6,015 nt of DNA from an uncultured Oscillibacter sp. (GTDB lineage Bacteria > Bacillota > Clostridia > Oscillospirales > Oscillospiraceae): positions 1-6,015 of the forward strand of contig UQUC01000100.1 in the NCBI GenBank assembly GCA_900544105.1. The letters run 5' to 3'. Both the position numbers and the translations under genes were made by a program. Positions within the stretch are counted from its first letter, which is position 1; each line of letters starts with the position of its first letter. Below the pieces are notes generated by a model. That model was given only the letters and a program-made list of their open reading frames with translations. It had not been told where the DNA came from and ran no database searches. This document shows positions 1 through 5,566 of this stretch, in pieces.

Positions 1-325
1 CGTTCATCTGCGCCTGGATGCGGTGCCGAATGGCCTTCAGCTTCTGCGGATCGTTACAGCAATCCACGATGACATACTCGCCGCCGCTGGCGGCCAGCAC
101 CTCACGCTTGCCGCTTTCATCCCGAATCGTCGCCATGAGCCGCTGGCCCAGGCGCTTTCGGTAGGCATCCTGCAAGGCGTCAATATCGCCGCAGACACCG
201 TGCCGCTCCAAGATGGCCGCGATCTCCTGAGAACTGATCCGGGTCTCCGCGGACAGCCTGTTCAGGATTTCCCTTTGTGCATCAGGAGGGAGGCTGGGCG
301 GCGAAGGACTTTTCTTCTGGCTCAT
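1..325 (-). CDS. Conserved-type hypothetical protein, 3' end beyond window (partial)
   Basis: The minus-strand reading frame is open from an ATG at 325-323 to the window edge, giving 108 complete codons without a stop. I translated it by hand; it begins MSQKKSPSPPSLPPDAQREI. The start is supported by an AAGGAGG Shine-Dalgarno at 342-336, 10 nt upstream, and by a 4-nt ATGA overlap with the stop of the preceding gene, which implies translational coupling. After a proline/serine-rich basic N-terminus (residues 1-14), residues 16-66 look helical and charged (RISSQEIAAILERHGV, then ALQDAYRKRLGQRLM) and could form a small helix-turn-helix or other DNA-associated fold. Residues 67-90 look like beta strands (ATIRDESGKREVLAA, then GEYVIVDCC). 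I do not recognise a named family. Its place at the end of an ssb-parB operon suggests an accessory role in maintenance or transfer of a mobile element, by inference only. Confidence 0.8.
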   Translation of the reverse strand, partial: MSQKKSPSPPSLPPDAQREILNRLSAETRISSQEIAAILERHGVCGDIDALQDAYRKRLGQRLMATIRDESGKREVLAASGGEYVIVDCCNDPQKLKAIRHRIQAQMN

Positions 326-813
326 CGCGTCGGCGCCTCCTTTTTTGGCATTTTCGTAACAGTCGGCGGCTCTGTTTCCCGCGCCAACTCCTTTCCATGC
401 TCATTCAGATATCCCTGCATTTCACGGACGCTTTGACACCCAAACTCCGGTTCCTGAAAACCGCCGCGCTCCGTATACAGCGTCCATTTCTGCTTTTCAT
501 AAGGGCAGTCCTGAGACACCACAAAGTACCGTCCGCAGCGGTCTCCCTCCAACGGCTCAAAGCGCACGTCATCATAGAGGGGGCCGTCCAGAGGGCAGTT
601 GTTTTTAAACCAGACATAGTAATTGTCCAGAATAGCAGGCTCCGTGATCCCCATGACCACCCTGCCGATCCGCTGCAGCCTGCCGGCAAGGGCAGAATCA
701 GCGCAGAACCAGTCATACCAGCCCGCGCGGATCTGCGTCTCTCGTGATCTGTCCTGAAACGCACCGCTGCGGAACAAGTCCTGCCACTGGCGGACGGAGA
801 GCATCTCCCTCAT
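322..813 (-). CDS. Hypothetical protein of 163 aa in ssb-parB operon
   Basis: This is a complete frame from ATG 813-811 to TGA 324-322. The ATG overlaps the parB-like stop as ATGA, and GAGGT at 824-820 lies 6 nt upstream as SD, so translation is probably coupled. The protein is soluble-looking, with no signal peptide or membrane segment. It is rich in aromatics (W10, W32, W35, W68, W110 and several Tyr) and has five scattered cysteines (37, 73, 93, 103, 126). The centre (about residues 60-115) reads like alternating beta strands, for example ILDNYYVWFKNNCP and GRYFVVSQDCPYEKQKW. The last 20 residues are Pro/Lys/Glu-rich and probably disordered. I recognise no catalytic motif and give no function. 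Similar small proteins are common beside SSB and ParB-like genes in clostridial conjugative elements (general knowledge, not checked here). Confidence 0.85.
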   Translation of the reverse strand: MREMLSVRQWQDLFRSGAFQDRSRETQIRAGWYDWFCADSALAGRLQRIGRVVMGITEPAILDNYYVWFKNNCPLDGPLYDDVRFEPLEGDRCGRYFVVSQDCPYEKQKWTLYTERGGFQEPEFGCQSVREMQGYLNEHGKELARETEPPTVTKMPKKEAPTR

Positions 814-1784
814 GCCGCCACCTCGTCGGGGGTGTCATCCGTGGGATCGGTGTTCCGCCAGTTTGAAGGCAGGATCTTCTGCTCGATGATATCAGCGATG
901 CTCATAAACATCTGGGCGATCTCACGGGACTCCTTCACGGTGTCGCGCAGTTCTTCCAGCGTCATGCGGGTGCCTTCCGTCCAGCAGCGGACGTTTTCTT
1001 CTGTGGCCGTCAGGAGGACAGCCTTTTCGTAGGCTTTACAGAACAGATTGGCGACCTTGCCCCTGCGGTCGATCTCCGATTCCTGCTGCTTGAGCTCTTT
1101 CTTTGCCTTTTCATACTCGAGCAGCTCTGCGGCGGCCTGTTCGCGCTGATCCTCCGGCACATCCTGAAGCTGGCGGGTCAGGTCATAGCCCTTGTTGATG
1201 GACAGTTCCTTCTTATCAAGCGCCTCCTTGATGGCGTCCGGAGCATTCTCGTCGATCTGTATGACCTTGCCCATCGTGCGTTCGCCCAGACCAACTGCTT
1301 CGGCCAGCTCCTTGCGGGTATCTACCGCTTTTTCAACAGAAGGAAGGTTTGGCAATGTTGCCGAACCTTCCTCGGCCTCGCTGGGGCGGAAATTCTGTCC
1401 GCCAGCAGCCATGTTGGCTTTTGCCTTGGCTTCGATCTCCGGTTTCAGCTTCAGGGCAATCTTGCCAAGCTCCCACTTTTCCAAGTTGCGGCGGCCCTTC
1501 TGGGTATCGAGCGCCCACTGTTTGGCCTCCAGCATATCCTCGAACGAGAAAACAGCCATTGTATAGGGAAGTCCGTGCTTCTCGCACAGCGCCTGACGGT
1601 TGTGCCCGTCGATAATGACCATGTCCTCGTTGACAATGATGGGAGAGTAGCAGCCGTTTTTGATGAGATCCGCTTCCAGAGCGTCGAGCTGCTCCGCGCT
1701 CAGAGGCGGGAGCAGCTCGGCCATCTCCGGCAGGATCACAGGGCTGCGTTCAGCACTGGTATATGTGATCCCGGTATTTTTCAT
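810..1784 (-). CDS. ParB-like N-terminal domain protein (ParB/Spo0J-type DNA-binding)
   Basis: This 324-aa protein has the ParB/sulfiredoxin-like N-terminal fold at about residues 20-105. The signature is IIDGHNRQALCEKHGL (57-72), matching the DGHxR nucleotide-binding/nuclease-like motif of ParB, KorB and Spo0J relatives. A linker rich in Lys/Ala (109-135, with the MAAGGQNFR segment typical of element-borne ParB-like proteins) leads to a KorB/ParB-type helix-turn-helix at about 156-206 (ELAEAVGLGERTMGKVIQI). A probable coiled coil follows at 210-245, then a helical C-terminus. In such families the protein binds DNA and acts in partition or in regulation of the element. No ParA partner is visible here, so a regulatory role is as plausible as segregation. 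The start ATG at 1784-1782 overlaps the ssb stop (TGATG), with GAGGT at 1798-1794 as SD. The acidic C-terminus ends EVAA, whose codons carry the next gene's SD. The family call is firm; the exact role is inferred. Confidence 0.88.
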   Translation of the reverse strand: MKNTGITYTSAERSPVILPEMAELLPPLSAEQLDALEADLIKNGCYSPIIVNEDMVIIDGHNRQALCEKHGLPYTMAVFSFEDMLEAKQWALDTQKGRRNLEKWELGKIALKLKPEIEAKAKANMAAGGQNFRPSEAEEGSATLPNLPSVEKAVDTRKELAEAVGLGERTMGKVIQIDENAPDAIKEALDKKELSINKGYDLTRQLQDVPEDQREQAAAELLEYEKAKKELKQQESEIDRRGKVANLFCKAYEKAVLLTATEENVRCWTEGTRMTLEELRDTVKESREIAQMFMSIADIIEQKILPSNWRNTDPTDDTPDEVAA

Positions 1785-2158
1785 CAGGCAGCGACCTCGC
1801 AGCTGGTCTCATCTTCCATTTCCTGCGCGGGTTCTTCTACCTTGCGGGGCGAGAGGAACTCCACCTCGCTGGCCTTGATGAGGAAACCGGGCTGGCGTTC
1901 CGGCTCGTCCTCAAAGGTGATGGTCTCGAAATCGCCGGAGGCTGCCAGCTTGCAGCCCTTCCAGGCAAACTCCGCACAACGCTCGGCCAGCGGACCGCGC
2001 ACCTTGACAGAGATAAAGTCGGTGAGTTTGTTGCCGTCCTTATCCTTATAGCGGCGGTCCGAGGCGATACGCAGGATGGCGTAAGGCTTGCCGGTGGTCT
2101 CGTTCGTTTTCAGGGTGACGTCGTTGGTCAGGTTACCAATGGCAGTGATCTTCAGCAT
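1784..2158 (-). CDS. ssb: Single-stranded DNA-binding protein (SSB-like, OB fold)
   Basis: This 124-aa protein has an SSB-type OB fold over residues 1-105. It opens LKITAIGNLTNDVTLK, matching the strand-1 GNLxxDxxLK motif of bacterial SSBs. It continues with AILRIASDRRYKDKDG, then DFISVKVRGPLAERCAEF and KGCKLAASGD, which correspond to the VxFG-LAE-KG-V-G segment of the family. It should coat single-stranded DNA during replication or transfer of the element in the cytoplasm. It is shorter than chromosomal SSBs (about 150-180 aa). It lacks the Gly/Gln/Pro-rich tail and the DDDIPF tip that recruits replication and repair proteins, ending instead in an acidic stretch plus CEVAA. It is the first gene of its operon, with SD AAAGGAGA at 2174-2167, 8 nt before the ATG. 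The next gene overlaps its stop by 1 nt. Confidence 0.9.
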   Translation of the reverse strand: MLKITAIGNLTNDVTLKTNETTGKPYAILRIASDRRYKDKDGNKLTDFISVKVRGPLAERCAEFAWKGCKLAASGDFETITFEDEPERQPGFLIKASEVEFLSPRKVEEPAQEMEDETSCEVAA

Positions 2159-2166
2159 GGTTCAGT

Positions 2167-2174
2167 TCTCCTTT
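2167..2174 (-). promoter_or_regulatory. Shine-Dalgarno of the ssb-like gene
   Basis: AAAGGAGA ends 8 nt upstream of the ATG at 2158. It fixes the start of the 124-aa SSB-like protein and marks it as the first, independently initiated gene of the four-gene operon. Confidence 0.8.
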
Positions 2175-2204
2175 ATTATAGTGTTATAGTGTAGATGATG
2201 GAAA
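2175..2204 (-). promoter_or_regulatory. Candidate sigma-70 promoter for the ssb-parB operon
   Basis: The 47 nt between the terminator hairpin and the ssb start are AT-rich and hold two -10-like hexamers on the minus strand: TATAAT at 2180-2175 and TATAAC at 2188-2183. TATAAT pairs with TTTCCA (2204-2199, four of six consensus matches) at 18-nt spacing. That -35 would lie in the T run of the upstream terminator, and transcription would begin inside the SD. TATAAC would leave the full SD in the transcript but has no convincing -35, because that position falls in the GC hairpin. A promoter is expected here because the preceding gene is terminated, but which hexamer is used is unclear. Confidence 0.35.
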
Positions 2205-2232
2205 AGCCGCCCTCCCGACATGGGAGGGCGGC
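2202..2232 (-). terminator. Rho-independent terminator of the surface-protein gene
   Basis: A perfect 11-bp inverted repeat (GCCGCCCTCCC at 2206-2216 pairing with 2222-2232) encloses a 5-nt loop. On the minus strand it is followed by TTTT (2205-2202). It begins 10 nt after the stop codon of the 1089-aa gene (TAA, 2245-2243). On the plus strand the hairpin is followed by AGAGG with no T run, so it acts in one direction. It separates the surface-protein gene from the ssb operon. Confidence 0.9.
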
Positions 2233-2242
2233 AGAGGGGAAG

Positions 2243-5200
2243 TTACTTGCTCCAGGTCTCGTTTTCACCAAGAATGGCGGTGTGGGCGTTAGCAGCTTCC
2301 ATGACTGCGTAGTACGCCCAATGCTTGCCGCTCATATCGCTGAACGTATTGAGCTTGCGAAGGTTGTCCGCAATGTAGCTCTCATCCGCCTCGCGGGCCA
2401 GCAGGCGGTTGACGATGGTGACGACCTCAGCTCTGGAGATGTTGCGGTCTGCGCGGAAGGAACCATCCTCGTAGCCGTTGATCCAGCCGCTCTTGGCAGC
2501 GGCCTTGATGTACTCGGCGGCCCAATAACCGTCGCTGACATCGCCAAAGTCCTTATACTGCTCCATGATGACCTTGTTGCCGTCGCCGTACACATCGAAG
2601 AAGCGAACGGCCAGCGTGGTAAACTCAGCGCGGGTGATGGCGTCATCAGGGGCGAAAGTGTTGCCGCTCTTGCCGTAGGTGACGCCGTTGTTGTTGAGGT
2701 ACTTGACGTAGCCGGAGTACCAGGCGTGGGCGGGAATATCGGTAAACTTGGTGTTGGCCGCGGTGGAGATGGTGTCGCCGTTCTTATCTGCCAGCAATCT
2801 TGCGAAGATGGCGGCGGCTTCGCTGCGGGTCATGCTGCGCGCGGGGCCAAAGGTGCCGTCCGGGTAACCGAGAATATACACGCCGTGGCGCTCGGTTTCC
2901 TCCGTCTCGGGGACAGTCAGCTCACCGTTTTTATCCGTTTTGCCGCTGGCGGTCTGGTTCAGATCGTTCTTGACGGTGATATTTTTATTCTCCTGCGGGA
3001 CCTTCTTGTTGTCGGTGACGACGATTGTCACCTGATGCTTGGCATCCATATCCGTGCCATCCGGCAGGATGATCGAGATATTGCCGGTCTTGCCGATGGA
3101 AACATCGCTGCCGGGGATGGGACGCTTGGTGTCCGTGCGGATAACTTTAACAGTCAGAGTCCAGCGGTTACCGTCTGCGTCCTCATAGCCACCGGTGACC
3201 TTGCCGTCCTCATTGGTCTTGCCACTGCCGGTGGGAACGGTGATCTGGCCCGCGGCGTCGGTCTTACCGGAGGAGTAGTTATCATTCTTGTCTGTAACGG
3301 CAATGCTCATGCCCGGTACAGCGCTCTTATCCTTGACAAGCTGCACGGTGACGGTCGTCTGGTCGGCATAGTCCAGCAGGCGGCTATTCGGCAAGCGGAT
3401 GGAGATGCTGTTGTCTTTGTGAAGCGTCACGGCAGCGTTCGCGACGGGGTCCTTGGTGTCGGTATCGGTGACAGTCACGAGATAGCCGCCCACGATGGCC
3501 TCGCCCCTGCTGTCCGTGGTGCCACTGTTGTAGATCTTGTCGATCTCGGCGGTTTCCAGCGTCTCACCACAGTTTTCGCATTCCTTGTGCTTGCTGCCCT
3601 CGGAGTCGGTGGTCGGCTCCTTGTCGATGATCCAGTCGCCCGGCTTATGACCGGTAGGCTCGGTGTAGTCGCTCTTGTTGCTGTCACCACAGCGGGTGCA
3701 GGTGTTGGTGGTGTAGCCCATCTCCGTGCAGGTAGGAGCCGTCACTTCACTCGTGTAATCGTGACCGAGCGCATTTTTCAGCACAGCGCCGCAGCGGGTG
3801 CAGAGCTGGGGTTCCGTGCAGGTGGCAGGATTGCCGGGAATATGACCAGCAGCCTCGTTGCCTTCAATACGGTGATAACCGCAGCGGACGCAGCGGTACT
3901 CCATAACGCCCTCGCCGGTGCAGGTGGCGTTGGTGATGAGAGTGCCTTCATCCCAGCTGTGGCCCAGCGGAGAGGTGTAGTCCGTCACGAAGCTGCTGCC
4001 GCAGCCATCGCAGCGGTGGATGGTCTTGCCGCCGCCCTCACAGGTCGCGGCGATCACATGGGATTCGTAGTTATGGGGCAGAACGGAAGTGATGTCCTCG
4101 ATATGGCGGTCGCCGCAGACGGAGCACTCGCGGACGGTGTAGCCGGGGTTCATGCAGGTGGCGGCTACGGGATAGGTCTTATACTGATGCTCTCCCTTGG
4201 GCGTGGCGGTCTGCTTTATCTGGCCGCAGCGGGAGCAGAGCTCCAGCAGCTTGCCATCGGTTTCGCAGGTGGCATCGCGGATGACGATGCTCTGCCATGC
4301 GTGGCCGAGAGAGTCCACATAGTCGCGCTTTTCGATCTTGCCGCACTCGGTGCAGAGGTAGCGGTCATAGCCAAGGGTGGTACAGCCAGCCTTGGTGCGG
4401 TCCAGCAGAATGAAGTGGTGATTTTCGCCGCAGCCCTTGTCGGAGCAGCAGTTGCCGCCGCAGTTCTTGTCCTGGCAGCCGCAGTTGGGATCATCGCAGC
4501 CGCAGGTGCATTTGCCGTCCTCGCTGGCCTGGGTATCGCGTAGCCAGACATTTGCCACGCCGTTTTCTGTCATGCTGACATTCTGATAGGTGTAGGTGAT
4601 CTCGTAATAAACCGTGTACTGACCTTCCTCCGTGTAATTGGGAGCGGAGGTCATGGTGCAGCTTTCGGCGCTGTTGCCGTAGCGGATGGAAGTGCGGACG
4701 CCAGCTTCGGAGAGATCGCTGACCGTGATGGTGTGGGGCTGGCCGTCCACCACGCCGTAGTAGTCTGCAATGACCGCCTTGGCTGCTGTGTAGTCATAGC
4801 TGGCGTAGTCGCACAGGCTGCACTTCTCGACGGTGGCAAAGCGGCCGTTGGCGGGCTGGGGCAGGACCTCGGTCTCCATGCTGTGGCGCTCCAGCGTGCG
4901 GTTCACGGTGTGGTTCGTACCGTAGCAAAACGCGCAGTAGGTGCCACCTTTGGTGGTAACGGTATGGTAGGTATCATCCGTGTACTCGTAGGTCACGGTT
5001 TCCTCCAGCTTCTGTGTAAATTCCGCGGCGCAGTCAAACAGCCAGTAAACATTTTTGAGATAGCCGTAATCAGACTTCGGCTCGTTTGTGTTGATACCGC
5101 CGCAGGTTTCGCAGACTGCCTTGGTATAATGATAGCCGGTATAATAGGCGTCTTTGCCGGGAACACCGTCCATGCAGTCGCCCTTGCCGACGCCGTCCAT

Positions 5201-5512
5201 CATGGTGCCGTCCGAGTATTTGACGTTACGGCTCAGAGCGGCCTGGCCGTTGCGGGTATACTCGGGAACGCGGAATACCTCAAAGGACGTCACTTTGCCG
5301 CATTCGCCGCATTTGAAGGTTTCACGGGTCACAACGCTGTTGACGTCCAGCTCATTCGTGCGGTTGGATGCCTGCATCCAGTGTTCGGCGGGGTCATGGT
5401 AACTGTTCTGCTGCCCTGCGAAGGCGGTGGGGATCATGCCGAGACACAATGTCAGCGTCAGGAGCATAGCCAGCGCACGGCGGGAAATTGTATGATTCTT
5501 GTTCAAATGCAT
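2243..5512 (-). CDS. Secreted SLH-domain surface protein with cysteine-rich CxxC/His repeats
   Basis: This 1089-aa protein starts with a signal peptide (residues 1-32: basic n-region ending SRR, hydrophobic core LAMLLTLTLCLG, cleavage site AFA before G33). Residues 33-325 carry CxxC pairs at 68/71, 134/137, 193/196 and 231/234. Residues 335-361 hold nine cysteines. Residues 377-657 contain eight Cys/His repeats of about 38 aa, and 676-868 two Ig- or transthyretin-like beta repeats. The C-terminus (874-1089) is an SLH anchor, with GYPDGTFGP, TRSEAAAIFARLL, ITRAEFTTLAVRFF and GYEDGSFRAD followed by SRAEV. SLH domains bind pyruvylated secondary wall polymers, so the protein should be displayed on the cell wall. 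No enzymatic motif is visible; adhesion, metal binding or contact with other cells or host are possibilities. The start is supported by AAGGAGG 4 nt upstream. The gene has its own terminator and lies between element-maintenance genes like cargo. Confidence 0.93.
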   Translation of the reverse strand: MHLNKNHTISRRALAMLLTLTLCLGMIPTAFAGQQNSYHDPAEHWMQASNRTNELDVNSVVTRETFKCGECGKVTSFEVFRVPEYTRNGQAALSRNVKYSDGTMMDGVGKGDCMDGVPGKDAYYTGYHYTKAVCETCGGINTNEPKSDYGYLKNVYWLFDCAAEFTQKLEETVTYEYTDDTYHTVTTKGGTYCAFCYGTNHTVNRTLERHSMETEVLPQPANGRFATVEKCSLCDYASYDYTAAKAVIADYYGVVDGQPHTITVSDLSEAGVRTSIRYGNSAESCTMTSAPNYTEEGQYTVYYEITYTYQNVSMTENGVANVWLRDTQASEDGKCTCGCDDPNCGCQDKNCGGNCCSDKGCGENHHFILLDRTKAGCTTLGYDRYLCTECGKIEKRDYVDSLGHAWQSIVIRDATCETDGKLLELCSRCGQIKQTATPKGEHQYKTYPVAATCMNPGYTVRECSVCGDRHIEDITSVLPHNYESHVIAATCEGGGKTIHRCDGCGSSFVTDYTSPLGHSWDEGTLITNATCTGEGVMEYRCVRCGYHRIEGNEAAGHIPGNPATCTEPQLCTRCGAVLKNALGHDYTSEVTAPTCTEMGYTTNTCTRCGDSNKSDYTEPTGHKPGDWIIDKEPTTDSEGSKHKECENCGETLETAEIDKIYNSGTTDSRGEAIVGGYLVTVTDTDTKDPVANAAVTLHKDNSISIRLPNSRLLDYADQTTVTVQLVKDKSAVPGMSIAVTDKNDNYSSGKTDAAGQITVPTGSGKTNEDGKVTGGYEDADGNRWTLTVKVIRTDTKRPIPGSDVSIGKTGNISIILPDGTDMDAKHQVTIVVTDNKKVPQENKNITVKNDLNQTASGKTDKNGELTVPETEETERHGVYILGYPDGTFGPARSMTRSEAAAIFARLLADKNGDTISTAANTKFTDIPAHAWYSGYVKYLNNNGVTYGKSGNTFAPDDAITRAEFTTLAVRFFDVYGDGNKVIMEQYKDFGDVSDGYWAAEYIKAAAKSGWINGYEDGSFRADRNISRAEVVTIVNRLLAREADESYIADNLRKLNTFSDMSGKHWAYYAVMEAANAHTAILGENETWSK
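2273..2893 (-). other. C-terminal SLH anchor region of the surface protein
   Basis: The region codes residues 874-1080. It holds a C-terminal half SLH (874-907: ILGYPDGTFGP plus TRSEAA), two complete SLH domains (922-975, FTDIPAHAWYSGYVKYL to TRAEFTTL; 985-1040, YKDFGDVSDGYWAAEYI to SRAEV), and an N-terminal half SLH (1057-1080, FSDMSGKHWAYYAVMEA). Together the halves make three SLH equivalents, the number usually needed for binding to the cell-wall polymer. The conserved TRAE-type motif appears as TRSE, TRAE and SRAE, keeping the key Arg and Glu. Confidence 0.88.
2909..3487 (-). repeat. Two tandem diverged Ig/transthyretin-like modules
   Basis: The region encodes residues 676-868. Module 1 (676-760) and module 2 (783-868) share the same order of motifs: DTxxPxxxxxV, then SISIRLP versus NISIILP, then an Asp-Lys turn, then SGKTDAAGQITVP versus SGKTDKNGELTVP. 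The offset is 108-109 residues. A partial extra copy (SGKTNEDGKVT, 763-773) lies in the linker. The modules are strand-rich and cysteine-free, and probably act as a stalk between the Cys-rich head and the wall anchor. The exact Pfam family was not determined. Confidence 0.7.
3542..4384 (-). repeat. Eight tandem Cys/His repeats (C-x9-C-x2-C ... GH) of about 38 aa
   Basis: The region encodes residues 377-657. The first Cys of each unit is at 377, 416, 453, 491, 531, 565 and 595, each followed by a CxxC pair: 387/390, 426/429, 463/466, 501/504, 541/544, 571/574 and 605/608. An eighth unit (634-657) keeps only CxxC (645/648). Spacing is C-x9-C-x2-C in all full units except the sixth (x5). A His in a GH-type context closes units 1-7 (404, 442, 480, 518, 557, 584, 622). 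Three Cys plus one His per unit would suit a zinc site or disulfide cross-links. At the DNA level the copies are recognisable but diverged, for example CAGCGGGTGCAG-like cores on the plus strand near 3700 and 3795, and a variant near 4228. Confidence 0.88.
5417..5512 (-). other. Signal peptide of the surface protein
   Basis: Residues 1-32: a positively charged n-region (K5, H7, R11, R12), a hydrophobic core LAMLLTLTLCLG and an AFA cleavage motif before G33. No lipobox Cys is at the cleavage site (C23 lies inside the core), so signal peptidase I cleavage and export by Sec are expected. Confidence 0.88.
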
Positions 5513-5566
5513 ATTTCCTCCTTAGATATTTTGATGGGATGTTAAGTCATGTTCTGCGATGCTTGG
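5513..5566 (-). promoter_or_regulatory. 54-nt gap with strong SD of the surface-protein gene
   Basis: AAGGAGG at 5523-5517 lies 4 nt before the ATG at 5512, a strong though closely spaced ribosome binding site. No hairpin terminator separates this gene from the upstream TOPRIM gene. Only a poor promoter-like pair is visible (ATGACT at 5550-5545 with TATCTA at 5528-5523), so read-through from the TOPRIM gene is possible. Confidence 0.6.

Noticed and set aside
1192..2051. Several plus-strand frames opposite the parB-like and ssb-like genes.
   Set aside because: They are Ser/Arg-rich shadows without motifs, while the minus-strand frames carry clear ParB and SSB signatures and coupled starts.
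3542..4384. Periodic DNA repeats considered as a CRISPR array or other non-coding repeat.
   Set aside because: The period follows codons of a Cys/His protein repeat, copies are diverged at wobble positions, and there are no identical direct repeats with unique spacers.
2195..4543. A 782-codon open frame on the plus strand opposite the surface-protein gene.
   Set aside because: It is antisense to a gene with clear signal peptide, repeats and SLH domains. Its translation is low-complexity Ala/Val/Gly/Leu as expected from a shadow of biased codons, with no domain. There is no SD of note at its start, which lies beside the terminator.
4733..5545. A 270-codon plus-strand open frame opposite the N-terminal part of the surface protein.
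   Set aside because: It has the same hydrophobic shadow composition and no recognisable motif, and it overlaps the signal-peptide coding region and the SD of the real gene.
5523..5550. Possible promoter ATGACT / TATCTA before the surface-protein gene.
   Set aside because: The -10 matches only three of six consensus bases, so it is not better than chance in a short AT-richer gap.
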